A stretch of DNA of 54,122 nucleotides, taken from positions 1 to 54,122 of the forward strand of contig JABDJL010000192.1 of NCBI GenBank assembly GCA_013002505.1, written 5' to 3'. Each line of letters begins with the position of its first letter. The stretch's first letter is position 1. The DNA is from Lysobacterales bacterium (lineage in GTDB: Bacteria; Pseudomonadota; Gammaproteobacteria; Xanthomonadales; SZUA-36). Under the pieces are notes generated by a model that was given only the letters and a program-made list of their open reading frames with translations, searched no databases and had not been told where the DNA came from. Positions 45,792 through 54,122 of the stretch are shown in pieces. Made by a program: the position numbers and the translations under genes.

Positions 45792-48120
45792 ACCACTTTC
45801 TCCATATGGACCTTTGGTTTCCACGGTCGAGCCTTTGCAGGCACGGCGAGGGCTGCTGTGGCTCGGTGCCGTCAATAAAAGGCATTTGCACCGCACCATC
45901 GCAGTCCGGATCACTGAGCGCGTTGCGTTCCATTTCGACCCAGGTCCAGTAGGCGCCTTCAGGCATGTCCAGGTCCACGGACTTGAGCCGCAGGCGCCGG
46001 AACAGGCCGGCCCACAATCGCATCGCCGCGTTGCCGCCGGTGACCCCCGCCGGGGAATTATCATCGTTCCCCACCCAGGTCACGGCGACCCGGTCACGAG
46101 TATATCCGACAAACCAGCTGTCCCTGCGTTCATTGGTGGTGCCGGTTTTTCCGGCAATGGTCTTGACACTACCGAGCAATGCAGGCAGTTCCCGCGCGGT
46201 ACCCCGCTCAACGACCTGGGTCAGCGCATAATTGAGCAGCGCAACCGCCTCGCGCCTGTGTTCCGGCACCAACCGCAGCGGATACCGGTTCAGGGTGTCG
46301 CCGTCAGGATGCATGACCGAAGTGACGGCGCGCAATCGCACGGCATAGCCTCCGGCAGCAATGGACTGGTAAAGCTGTGTCACCTCCAGTGGCGTCAGTT
46401 CCACGGCCCCAAGCAGCGTCGATGGTACCGCCGGCAATGGCGCCTCGACGCCCAATTGCTGCAGCCGGCTGATCAACGACTGCACGCCGATGTTCATGCC
46501 AACACGAACGGTGGCCTGGTTTCGCGACTGCACCAGCGCATCAATCAGCGCAATCGGCCCCAGGGAACGGTCATCGTAATTATCCGGTGACCATGTGCTG
46601 CCATCGGCCTGGCGCAAGCTGATCGGTTCATCCAGCACCGTGGTCAGCAGGTTGTAGTCCTGTTCATGCTCCAGGGCCAGCAAATAAACCAGTGGCTTGA
46701 TTACCGAGCCCACCTGCCGCCGTGCATCCAGCGCGCGGTTAAAACCTGCACGAGCCGGCGAGCGATCGCCGACCAGCGCGCGCACCTCGCCGCTGGCCAC
46801 GTCTGCAAGCACCACGGCGGATTGCAGGCTGGCCGGCAGTCCGCGGCTTTGCAATGCTGACATGCCCTCGATCACGGCCGCTTCGGCCGCTTTCTGATCT
46901 GATGGCGCGAGCGTGGTGAAAATCCGCAGGCCTTCATTACGCAGGTCCTGTTCTCGGTAATCACGGCGCAGTTGTCGGCGCACCAGGTCAATGAACGCCG
47001 GGTAGCGGCTACGCCCGGTTGTCGGGCGGGCCGTCACGCCCAGCGGCCTGGCCTTGGCCACGGACACCTGTTGGGCGGACAACAGGCCGGTCGACCCGAA
47101 TATGTCCAGCACCAGGTTGCGCCGCTCCAGTGCCCGTTGCGGACTGCGCCTCGGGTTGTACAGGGACGCCCCGCGGACCATGCCGACCAGCAGCGCCAGC
47201 CGGTCTTCGGACAGGGCCTCCAACGGCTGGCCGAAGTAAAACTCGCTGGCGCGCGCGAACCCATGAATACCGTGTCGGCCTTGTTGCCCGAGGTAAATCT
47301 CGTTCAGGTAGGCTTCAAGAATCTCGGCCTTGTCATAATGCAACTCGAGCAGCAAGGCCATGAAAGCCTCGTTGAGCTTGCGGATCAGCGTACGCTCATC
47401 GCTGAGGTAATAATTCTTCACCAGTTGCTGGGTCAGCGTACTTCCGCCCTGGACTGTTTTACCGGCTTTCAGGTTGACCGCGACCGCCCGCAGCAGGCCC
47501 CGCCAGTGAACGCCAGGATGGTTTTTGAAATGACGGTCTTCAACAGCTTGCAGGCCGGTAATCAGCAAGGGCGGCGCAGATTCAACAGAAACCAGGCTGC
47601 GGTCTTCATCATGCAGTGGAAAAATGGAGGCAATTTCAGCGGGGTCCAGGCGCACAAGATCCAGCTTGCCCGATGGGCCTCGCACACCACGAACTTCGCC
47701 GTCCGCCATATCGACTGACACGCGCAATGCGGGCTGGCTGCCGTCCTCGAACTCGAAAGATCTTCGGAACAGCGTGTATGTGGAGCCCGAAACGGTCCAG
47801 CTTCCGGGCGTGGAGACTGAAGCCTGGCGGCGATAGGCAGCGGCCTCCAGCTCGGCTTCCAGCGCTTCTGCCGACAACTCCAGGCCAGGGTACAGTGACA
47901 GTGGCCGCGCATAGACTCGGCTGGGCAAGTCCCATTTGCGGCCCTCGAACTCGGAAGTCACGACGTGGTCCAGCCAGGCTATCCAGGGCGCAAGCAGGCC
48001 CAGGCCAAAGCCCAGCAGCAGCAAAAAAGCCCGCCAAAGCCGGGTTTTGAATGGCTTGTGCTTCCTCGTGCCGCTGCTCGCGCGGCGGCGGCTGGTTCGC
48101 TTTTTCTTCTTTGTGCTCAT
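45784..48120 (-). CDS. mrcB: Penicillin-binding protein 1B, bifunctional
   Basis: A class A PBP of 778 residues that both polymerises and crosslinks peptidoglycan. A basic N terminus and one membrane helix (about 30-52) precede a UB2H-like domain (about 60-150), which is the docking site for outer-membrane activators in E. coli. The glycosyltransferase domain has catalytic Glu194 in VEDRHF and GGSTLTQQLVKN. The transpeptidase has SVIK (Ser472), SRN (532-534) and KTGT (657-660). It is coupled to the TPR-lipoprotein gene downstream. Confidence 0.97.
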   Translation of the reverse strand: MSTKKKKRTSRRRASSGTRKHKPFKTRLWRAFLLLLGFGLGLLAPWIAWLDHVVTSEFEGRKWDLPSRVYARPLSLYPGLELSAEALEAELEAAAYRRQASVSTPGSWTVSGSTYTLFRRSFEFEDGSQPALRVSVDMADGEVRGVRGPSGKLDLVRLDPAEIASIFPLHDEDRSLVSVESAPPLLITGLQAVEDRHFKNHPGVHWRGLLRAVAVNLKAGKTVQGGSTLTQQLVKNYYLSDERTLIRKLNEAFMALLLELHYDKAEILEAYLNEIYLGQQGRHGIHGFARASEFYFGQPLEALSEDRLALLVGMVRGASLYNPRRSPQRALERRNLVLDIFGSTGLLSAQQVSVAKARPLGVTARPTTGRSRYPAFIDLVRRQLRRDYREQDLRNEGLRIFTTLAPSDQKAAEAAVIEGMSALQSRGLPASLQSAVVLADVASGEVRALVGDRSPARAGFNRALDARRQVGSVIKPLVYLLALEHEQDYNLLTTVLDEPISLRQADGSTWSPDNYDDRSLGPIALIDALVQSRNQATVRVGMNIGVQSLISRLQQLGVEAPLPAVPSTLLGAVELTPLEVTQLYQSIAAGGYAVRLRAVTSVMHPDGDTLNRYPLRLVPEHRREAVALLNYALTQVVERGTARELPALLGSVKTIAGKTGTTNERRDSWFVGYTRDRVAVTWVGNDDNSPAGVTGGNAAMRLWAGLFRRLRLKSVDLDMPEGAYWTWVEMERNALSDPDCDGAVQMPFIDGTEPQQPSPCLQRLDRGNQRSIWRKWFD

Positions 48121-48302
48121 TCAGTCCCTGGCGTTGGATGACATCACCCCGCCCTTTGCCCATAATGACGGGCTTTGGTGCGGAAAAACCGGTTTTCCGG
48201 CCCATCATTGAACCTTTACCATTCTATCGAGCCGGCCAGTTGCCGTGCTAGAGCGCAAGATCGAATGGCGCCGGTTGCCACAGGAAAGCCAGAAAACAAC
48301 AT

Positions 48303-51300
48303 ATGCCTCAAGCCCGCTCAACACTCGCGAAGAAAACCAGGCAGGGCACAGGACCGGTGGTCTTCGTCCATGCCAGTGGAGGTTTGAGCCCGGACCCCGC
48401 ATGGTGCCGCAAGCTGAGCGATGCAGGCGTCACATTGTACTGTCATCGACCGCTCGAAGCGTGCAGGAAAACACGGCACGATTACGTGCAATTAGGGTTG
48501 TTACTGGCCGAGATCTCGCATGATCATCCTGGACGGGCCATTGTCCTGCTGCACTCGGGGCTTACGGTCAGTATCGATCAATTGCAAAGCCTGTCGCTCG
48601 AAGATGATGGTGTGCCGCTGGCCTGCACGGCACTGAGTAATGCGGCAGCCGATTTCAATCCGCTGGCGAACCTGGCGGCGACCGATGCGACCAGCGCCGA
48701 GCAAATCGCCATTGCCGTTGACCTGATGGGCACGGGTGCCCATCCGGCGCATGGCAGCTGGCCCGATCACGTGGTCGGCCTCTCACCCAGGGCCGTCGAG
48801 GCGCTAAGCGCCGAGGATGTAAACCCTGGCAATGCCGCCAGCCGCCTGCACGGCGTGGGCGGCATAATAGTGGTCGATGATCGCCTGTTCATCCACGCGC
48901 CCGCCCAGGCGCTGTTCAATACCCGGGCTTTGCAAGCCCACGAAGAAGCGCGGCCACCGGCCTGGGGGCTCGTTGCCGCCCGGCTGCAAGCATGGCTGGA
49001 CCAGGGCAGCCCGGAACTCGAACCAATCGCACCGGACGAGCCTGTCACCCTGCATATTTCACACAGCTGGGGTGGTGGCGTGGCCCGCTGGATCAGCAAT
49101 TACATTGATGCTGATTCGGGTGGCGCACACATCCAGTTACTGGCTGAAGGCCCTCAATCCGGCCAGGGACCCGGCCAGAGATTAAGCCTGTATCCGGGCA
49201 CTTTGCAGTCTGTTCCGCTGGCCCGTTTCTGGCTGCAGCCGCCAATCACATCAATCCGTGAGCATGACCCGCAATACCGCGACGCGCTGGCGGGAATCTG
49301 CATGCGATACCGGGTCGGCCGAATCATCGTTTCGTCGCTGGTCGGGCACAGCCTGGACGTTTTCGGCACCGGCCTGCCGACCGTCCAGGTTCTACATGAC
49401 CAGTTTCCGCTTTGGCCATTCCTGAGCCACGATCCGCAACCGTACCTCCAGGACTCGGGGGTCGACCTCGTAAGCGCTGCGTCGAAGCTGGCCGCCACCA
49501 GTGAGTTTCCAGACCTCTCTGCGACGATACTCGAGTCCATTCGCGAGCGATATTTCGATCTTGTCAGTAAAAACAATGTCCAGTTCGCCGCACCGACGCG
49601 CTCGGTAATAGAGCTGCGCGGGGCGCTCGACCCGCGCTGGGAGTCCATTGCGATCGAGCACATAGCCCATGGCCTGCCGCCGATTGAAAACGCTTCGCCG
49701 GTGGCGGCCAGGCCGCGGCCGGACCAACGTCTGAACATCGTGATTCCCGGTCGTATCCAGGCAGGCAAGGGCCAGAAGCTGTTACTGGCTGCACTGGACG
49801 AGCTGACGCAGGTCGCGCACATCACCTTGCTCGGTACCGGCAAGAACGGGGAAGCGTTTTTTGGAAGCAACGGTGTCAACGTGATCACCGAATACCCGCG
49901 AAGCGGACTGGCGGATACATTGCGCGAAATTGGGCCTGATATGGCAATCCTGCTTTCGGTTGTCCCGGAAACCTTCAGTTACACGCTGTCCGAGATGTGG
50001 GCCATGGGCATTCCGGTGATGGCGACCCGCCTGGGCAGCTTTGCCGAGCGCATCACGGATGGCCAAACCGGCTGGCTGGTTGATCCGGAACCAGCCGCGA
50101 TCACCGAACGCCTTGCCATGCTGTCGCAATCCCGCGACCAGATAACGCAGGTGCGGTCAGCCTTGACCCACGTCGTCGAGTCTACCCCGGAACAGATGCT
50201 CAAGGCATATGAAGCGCTCTGTCCCGTCGGGACTCCGCTGCAGGTCGGTGCTTCAGGGGCCAGTGACCTGTGGCAGGTCCAGGCTTCGTCCAGCGCGTGG
50301 CTCGAAAGCGCGGCACAAGCCGCGCTGCGCCGCACCGAGCAGGCGCTCGATTCGGCGCACAAAGAAATCAAGGGTCGCACAAACTGGGCGCTGGACACGG
50401 AAAAAGCACTCGCGGAAGAGCAGCAACGGCGCATTGAGTGGGTTGCAAGCCTGGAAAAAGAACAGGAACGGCTTTCGTCAATCATTCGCGAGCAGTTGTT
50501 AAGTCTCGATGAATACGGGCGACAATTCGATCAGCTGCGCAAGGACTTCGACCAGCTGCAGGAAACGCACGACCAGGTGCTGGCCAGCAGTTCGTGGAGA
50601 ATTACCCGGCCGTTCCGGGTCGCGCGACGCACAGCACGAAATTTCATGCATTCCAGGGCCTGGAACCCCTTGCGCTGGCCATTACTGGTTTCCGGGCTGG
50701 TACGTAACCTCGCTACCACCGGCCTGCGCGGAACCTTGATGAGAATGCAATACCAGGGCTACCAGGCGCCCAAGGCCGAGCACGCGGTAATGGTACCCGA
50801 AGAAATTGGTGACCCTTCACCACCCACCCGGATTGCGTGTGCAGACCGCCCCCTGGTAAGCATTATCATTCCCGTTTTTAACCAATGGGTTTATACCGCG
50901 GCCTGCCTGCGCAGCCTTGCAGAGGCCCGCTGCTATACGCGGTTCGAGGTCATTGTCGTGGATGACGCATCCAGCGACGGCAGCCACGAGCACCTGAAGC
51001 AGGTCGAGGGGGTAAAAACCATCAGGAACGAGCACAATGCCGGCTTCATTGACAGCTGCAATCGTGGCGCTGAGCAGGCGCGCGGTGATTACATCGTGCT
51101 GCTCAATAACGACACACGCGTCACGGACGGCTGGCTCGACGCCCTGGTCAATACCTTTCGCGAGCTGCCGAAGGCGGGCCTGGTCGGCAGCAAGCTCGTC
51201 TACCCGGACGGGCGCCTGCAGGAATGCGGCGGAATCGTGTTCTCGGATGGTTACGGCTGGAATTTCGGACGTGGTGACCAGCCGGACAATCCGCAATATG

Positions 51301-52760
51301 AATTCACGCGGGACGCCGATTACTGCTCCGGGGCGAGCATCATGGTCGATGCAGGCCTGTTTAAAGAACTGGGCGGTTTAGACACGCACTACCGACCAGC
51401 CTATTACGAGGATACCGACCTGGCGTTCAGGGTCCGCGCCGCGGGGCGCCGCGTACTCGTGCAACCGCGCAGCGTGGTCATTCACTACGAGGGCATCACG
51501 TCCGGCACCGACACCGATCGCGGCATCAAGCAACACCAGGTCAGCAATCGAGAAAAGTTTCTCGAACGATGGCAAACAGCCCTGGCGGACCAGCCGGACC
51601 GCATCGAAGACCCGGGCAACAATGCGCTGGTACGCAAGGCCCGAGATCATCACCTGGAAGGCCGTGTGCTGATCATTGATGCCACGACCCCGGAACCGGA
51701 CCAGGATTCGGGAAGCCTGAGACTGATCAATATCATGCGCTGTTTTGTAGACCTGGGCTACGGCGTTTCGTTTTTTGCCGAGAACCACGCGCATTCAGGC
51801 CGCTATACACGTGAACTCCAGCTGCTGGGCGTAGAAACCTGGTACGAGCCCTGGCTGGAGTCAAACCACGACTTCCTGCGCCGCCATGGGCCGGAGTTCA
51901 GCCTCGTCATGGTCAGCCGGCATTACGTTGCTTCCAATTTCCTGTCCATGATCCGTAAACACTGCCCGGATGCCGCTTTCGTATTCGACACCGTGGACCT
52001 TCACTACCTGCGCGAAAAGCGGCTGGCGGAGCTCGAAGACAGCGCCACGCTCAAGGCCGTGGCGCGCCAGACCCGGCGCTCTGAACTGTCGGTCATCGAG
52101 GATTCAGACGCCGTCCTGGTGGTCAGCCCTGCCGAAGTAGAGGTGCATGCCGAAGACGCACCCGGAGCCAAGGTTCACGTGCTCAGCAACGTGCATGAAG
52201 TCCCCGGGCAACGCCGCGGTTTCGATGAGCGTTCCGACCTGTTCTTCGTCGGGGGCTACCAACACCCGCCCAATATCGACGCCATGGTGTGGTTCGTAGG
52301 GAGCATCTGGCCGCTGATCCATGCCCAGATGCCGGAAGTGTGTTTTCACCTGATCGGCAGCAAGGCGCCCGAAGCGGTGCGCGAGCTGAAGGGTGACGGT
52401 GTGTTTTTCCATGGGTTTGTCGAAGACCTCGACCAGTATCTCGACGGCTGCCGCCTCGCGGTGGCGCCGCTGCGATACGGCGCGGGCGTCAAGGGCAAGG
52501 TCAACATGAGCATGGCACACGGCCAGCCGGTGGTGGCCACACCGGTGGCCATCGAAGGGACCCACGCTGAACATGACAAGGATGTGCTGGTGGCCGAGTC
52601 TGAACAGGATTTTGCCGACCAGGTCGTGCGGCTTTACCGGGACAAGGAATTGTGGAACCAACTGTCGCGAAATGGCGTGGAAAACGTCAAGAATCACTTT
52701 TCGCTGGATGCCGCAAGGCACAGCATCGAAGACCTGCTCAACAAGCTCGGCCTGGCCTGA
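48303..52760 (+). CDS. Giant multi-domain glycosyltransferase, 1485 residues
   Basis: One protein with at least three glycosyltransferase modules. Residues 1-245 are not recognised. About 250-640 is GT4-like (ISHSWGGGVARWISNY, VIPGRIQAGKGQKLL, YTLSEMWAMGIPVMA). A coiled coil of heptads runs about 670-760, then a basic segment (SWRITRPFRVARR). About 849-1090 is a GT2 domain (VSIIIPVFNQW, VVDDASSDGS, LLNNDTRV, YYEDTDLAFR). About 1121-1485 is a second GT4 module (FFVGGYQHPPNIDAM, APLRYGAGVKGKV). It is cytoplasmic, perhaps membrane-peripheral through the basic segment. It resembles multi-domain enzymes of O-antigen clusters, though it stands alone beside housekeeping genes. The ribosome-binding site at the ATG is weak. 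Confidence 0.88.
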   Translation: MPQARSTLAKKTRQGTGPVVFVHASGGLSPDPAWCRKLSDAGVTLYCHRPLEACRKTRHDYVQLGLLLAEISHDHPGRAIVLLHSGLTVSIDQLQSLSLEDDGVPLACTALSNAAADFNPLANLAATDATSAEQIAIAVDLMGTGAHPAHGSWPDHVVGLSPRAVEALSAEDVNPGNAASRLHGVGGIIVVDDRLFIHAPAQALFNTRALQAHEEARPPAWGLVAARLQAWLDQGSPELEPIAPDEPVTLHISHSWGGGVARWISNYIDADSGGAHIQLLAEGPQSGQGPGQRLSLYPGTLQSVPLARFWLQPPITSIREHDPQYRDALAGICMRYRVGRIIVSSLVGHSLDVFGTGLPTVQVLHDQFPLWPFLSHDPQPYLQDSGVDLVSAASKLAATSEFPDLSATILESIRERYFDLVSKNNVQFAAPTRSVIELRGALDPRWESIAIEHIAHGLPPIENASPVAARPRPDQRLNIVIPGRIQAGKGQKLLLAALDELTQVAHITLLGTGKNGEAFFGSNGVNVITEYPRSGLADTLREIGPDMAILLSVVPETFSYTLSEMWAMGIPVMATRLGSFAERITDGQTGWLVDPEPAAITERLAMLSQSRDQITQVRSALTHVVESTPEQMLKAYEALCPVGTPLQVGASGASDLWQVQASSSAWLESAAQAALRRTEQALDSAHKEIKGRTNWALDTEKALAEEQQRRIEWVASLEKEQERLSSIIREQLLSLDEYGRQFDQLRKDFDQLQETHDQVLASSSWRITRPFRVARRTARNFMHSRAWNPLRWPLLVSGLVRNLATTGLRGTLMRMQYQGYQAPKAEHAVMVPEEIGDPSPPTRIACADRPLVSIIIPVFNQWVYTAACLRSLAEARCYTRFEVIVVDDASSDGSHEHLKQVEGVKTIRNEHNAGFIDSCNRGAEQARGDYIVLLNNDTRVTDGWLDALVNTFRELPKAGLVGSKLVYPDGRLQECGGIVFSDGYGWNFGRGDQPDNPQYEFTRDADYCSGASIMVDAGLFKELGGLDTHYRPAYYEDTDLAFRVRAAGRRVLVQPRSVVIHYEGITSGTDTDRGIKQHQVSNREKFLERWQTALADQPDRIEDPGNNALVRKARDHHLEGRVLIIDATTPEPDQDSGSLRLINIMRCFVDLGYGVSFFAENHAHSGRYTRELQLLGVETWYEPWLESNHDFLRRHGPEFSLVMVSRHYVASNFLSMIRKHCPDAAFVFDTVDLHYLREKRLAELEDSATLKAVARQTRRSELSVIEDSDAVLVVSPAEVEVHAEDAPGAKVHVLSNVHEVPGQRRGFDERSDLFFVGGYQHPPNIDAMVWFVGSIWPLIHAQMPEVCFHLIGSKAPEAVRELKGDGVFFHGFVEDLDQYLDGCRLAVAPLRYGAGVKGKVNMSMAHGQPVVATPVAIEGTHAEHDKDVLVAESEQDFADQVVRLYRDKELWNQLSRNGVENVKNHFSLDAARHSIEDLLNKLGLA

Positions 52761-52785
52761 CCAGCCTGCCCGGCCGCGCTTCGGG

Positions 52786-52808
52786 ATCCGCCTCAATCGG
52801 CGGATTTT
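52786..52808 (+). terminator. Weak terminator after the giant glycosyltransferase
   Basis: A 7-bp stem ATCCGCC/GGCGGAT with a six-base loop is followed by TTT. It lies about 25 bases past the stop and overlaps the 3' end of relA on the other strand. The short T-run makes it weak. Confidence 0.45.
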
Positions 52809-54122
52809 AGCCTGCGCGCCTCCAGTACATTTCTGACACCCCCCAGCCGCGACAACAATTCGCTGAGTTGTGCGTAATCGCGCACGCGGGCATGGAGGCG
52901 GATCTGCACCTCGTCGGTCATGTCGTCGCGTCGCGTGGATATATCGGCGACGCTGACATCCGACGCGGCCAGTATGGCCGAGATATCACGGATCAGTTCG
53001 CGCCGGTCATAGGCCCGGATCATGACCTCGACCAGGTAATGTGAACCGGGTTCGCGCCCCCAGCGGACTTCGAGCAGGCGTGGATTGTCCTCCTGCTGCC
53101 AGCGCAGCACGTTCCTGCAATCCTCGCGATGCACGGTCACGCCCCTCAACTGGGTGACATAGCCGACCACACGGTCGCCGGGTACCGGCTGGCAGCAGCG
53201 GGCAATACTGGTCATCAGGTTGCCGACACCCTCGATACGAATATCACCGGCATCATCGGTCTTTTGTGCACGCTGGCGCTTGGGCGACTTGGTCACCAGG
53301 TCTTCGGCGGTGGGCAATTCGTCCTCGGTGCGCAAACGTTCGGCGGCATGCACCACCTGGGAAACTGTCAGGTCCCCGTTGCCGACCGCCACGAAAACGT
53401 CGTCCAGCTTGCCGAGACTGAAGCGATCCGCGACGCCTGCAAGGTCATCGGGTTCGAGGCTCAGGCGCCGCAGTTCTGCTTCCACAAGATCACGGCCCTG
53501 TCGCAGGTTTTCCTCGCGCGACTCGCGCTTGAACCATTGTCGGACCTTGGACCGGGCACGTGCACCGTGAATAAAGCCGAGGCGTGGATTCAACCAGTCA
53601 CGGCTGGGGCGTGGATGATTGCCGGTCAGGATCTCGACGCGGTCGCCGGTGCTGACCTGGTGCGTCAGCGGTACAATCCTGCCGTTGACCTTGGCGCCCT
53701 GGCAGCGGTGCCCGACCTCGGTGTGGATGTGATACGCAAAATCCAGGACGGTTGACCCCAACGTAAGGTCGATGACCTTGCCATCGGGGGTCAGCACGTA
53801 CACGCGGTCTTCGCTGGTTGCGGACTTGAAGCTGTCGAGCAGGCTCTCATCATCGAGCCGGTCTTCTCCGGCATCCAGCAACTGGCGCATGACCGCGATC
53901 TTGTTGTCGAAGGCCGGGTCATTCGGCCCGCCCTCCTTGTAGCGCCAATGCGCCGCGACGCCCAGTTCCGCGTGCTCGTGCATTTCACTGGTCCGGATCT
54001 GGACTTCCACGGCCTTGCCTTCGGGGCCCACGACGGCGGTGTGCAAAGACTGGTAATTGTTGCCCTTGGGCGTTGTGATGTAGTCGTCGAATTCGCCCGG
54101 AACCGGCTGCCATAATGTATGT
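52793..54122 (-). CDS. relA: GTP pyrophosphokinase RelA, C-terminal part (cut by window edge)
   Basis: The ribosome-linked (p)ppGpp synthetase of the stringent response. The frame is open to the right edge, so the N-terminal pseudo-hydrolase and most of the synthetase domain lie outside. Visible parts are the end of the synthetase domain ([34 protein letters not shown]), the TGS domain ([13 protein letters not shown]), the helical domain, the CC-type zinc-finger region ([11 protein letters not shown]) and a C-terminal ACT domain. The GEFDDYI and ELGVAAHW wording matches RelA better than SpoT. It converges on the giant glycosyltransferase gene. Confidence 0.94.
   Translation of the reverse strand, partial: HTLWQPVPGEFDDYITTPKGNNYQSLHTAVVGPEGKAVEVQIRTSEMHEHAELGVAAHWRYKEGGPNDPAFDNKIAVMRQLLDAGEDRLDDESLLDSFKSATSEDRVYVLTPDGKVIDLTLGSTVLDFAYHIHTEVGHRCQGAKVNGRIVPLTHQVSTGDRVEILTGNHPRPSRDWLNPRLGFIHGARARSKVRQWFKRESREENLRQGRDLVEAELRRLSLEPDDLAGVADRFSLGKLDDVFVAVGNGDLTVSQVVHAAERLRTEDELPTAEDLVTKSPKRQRAQKTDDAGDIRIEGVGNLMTSIARCCQPVPGDRVVGYVTQLRGVTVHREDCRNVLRWQQEDNPRLLEVRWGREPGSHYLVEVMIRAYDRRELIRDISAILAASDVSVADISTRRDDMTDEVQIRLHARVRDYAQLSELLSRLGGVRNVLEARRLKSAD

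Noticed and set aside
45792-46064. Upstream extension of the TPR lipoprotein frame into mrcB
   Set aside because: Would bury the signal peptide behind about 90 non-homologous residues.

Overview
The window is gene-dense, high-GC (by eye) chromosomal DNA of a gammaproteobacterium. It carries 44 protein-coding genes, the last cut by the right edge, and no RNA genes, insertion sequences, prophage or CRISPR arrays that I can see. No intergenic gap exceeds about 250 bases. Three features point towards the Xanthomonadales/Woeseiales/Wenzhouxiangella side of the class. These are a murD2-murL pair (the L-glutamate route to peptidoglycan, characterised in Xanthomonas), an rpoN-hpf-ptsN-rapZ-HPr-EI-mgtE gene order, and a regulator-sufBCDS operon. 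This placement is inferred from gene content and order; no search was run.

Layout: (1) 202-4287, minus strand: aspartokinase, murL and murD2, overlapping by a few bases. (2) 4535-7272: a glycine-zipper envelope protein, divergent from an EF-G-like GTPase. (3) 7277-12562, minus: sufS, sufD, sufC, sufB and an Rrf2 regulator, divergent from amgK-murU (MurNAc recycling, 12678-14335). (4) 14482-17322: three-subunit transhydrogenase pntAA-pntAB-pntB. (5) 17496-19217: an unrecognised 573-residue lipoprotein with its own promoter and a strong terminator. (6) 19270-22914, minus: DUF2066 protein, AI-2E-type permease, hda and short AMP nucleosidase, divergent from purM-purN-DUF3108 and an M48 protease. 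(7) 27120-28621, minus: ibaG-murA, divergent from a calcium/sodium antiporter, kdsD-kdsC, lptC-lptA-lptB, rpoN, hpf, ptsN, rapZ, HPr, EI, mgtE and a two-module glycosyltransferase. (8) 42660-48120, minus: PBP1b, TPR lipoprotein (candidate PBP1b activator), yoaA and tsaB, divergent from a 1485-residue multi-domain glycosyltransferase. (9) relA, minus, truncated at the right edge.

The unifying theme is the cell envelope. Recycled MurNAc (AmgK, MurU) and newly made UDP-MurNAc (MurA) both feed the pool that MurD2 and MurL convert into the D-Glu-containing dipeptide. PBP1b and its likely lipoprotein partner polymerise the product. KdsD/KdsC and LptA/B/C supply and move lipopolysaccharide, and two large glycosyltransferases probably decorate surface glycans. 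The sigma-54/nitrogen-PTS cluster has a complete EI-HPr-EIIA relay in one operon but lacks the hprK and EIIA-Man genes usual in related loci.

I did not find a clearly undescribed multi-gene system. The best leads are the aspartokinase-murL-murD2 operon, the two multi-domain glycosyltransferases, the 573-residue lipoprotein, and the regulatory palindromes in and ahead of the suf operon.
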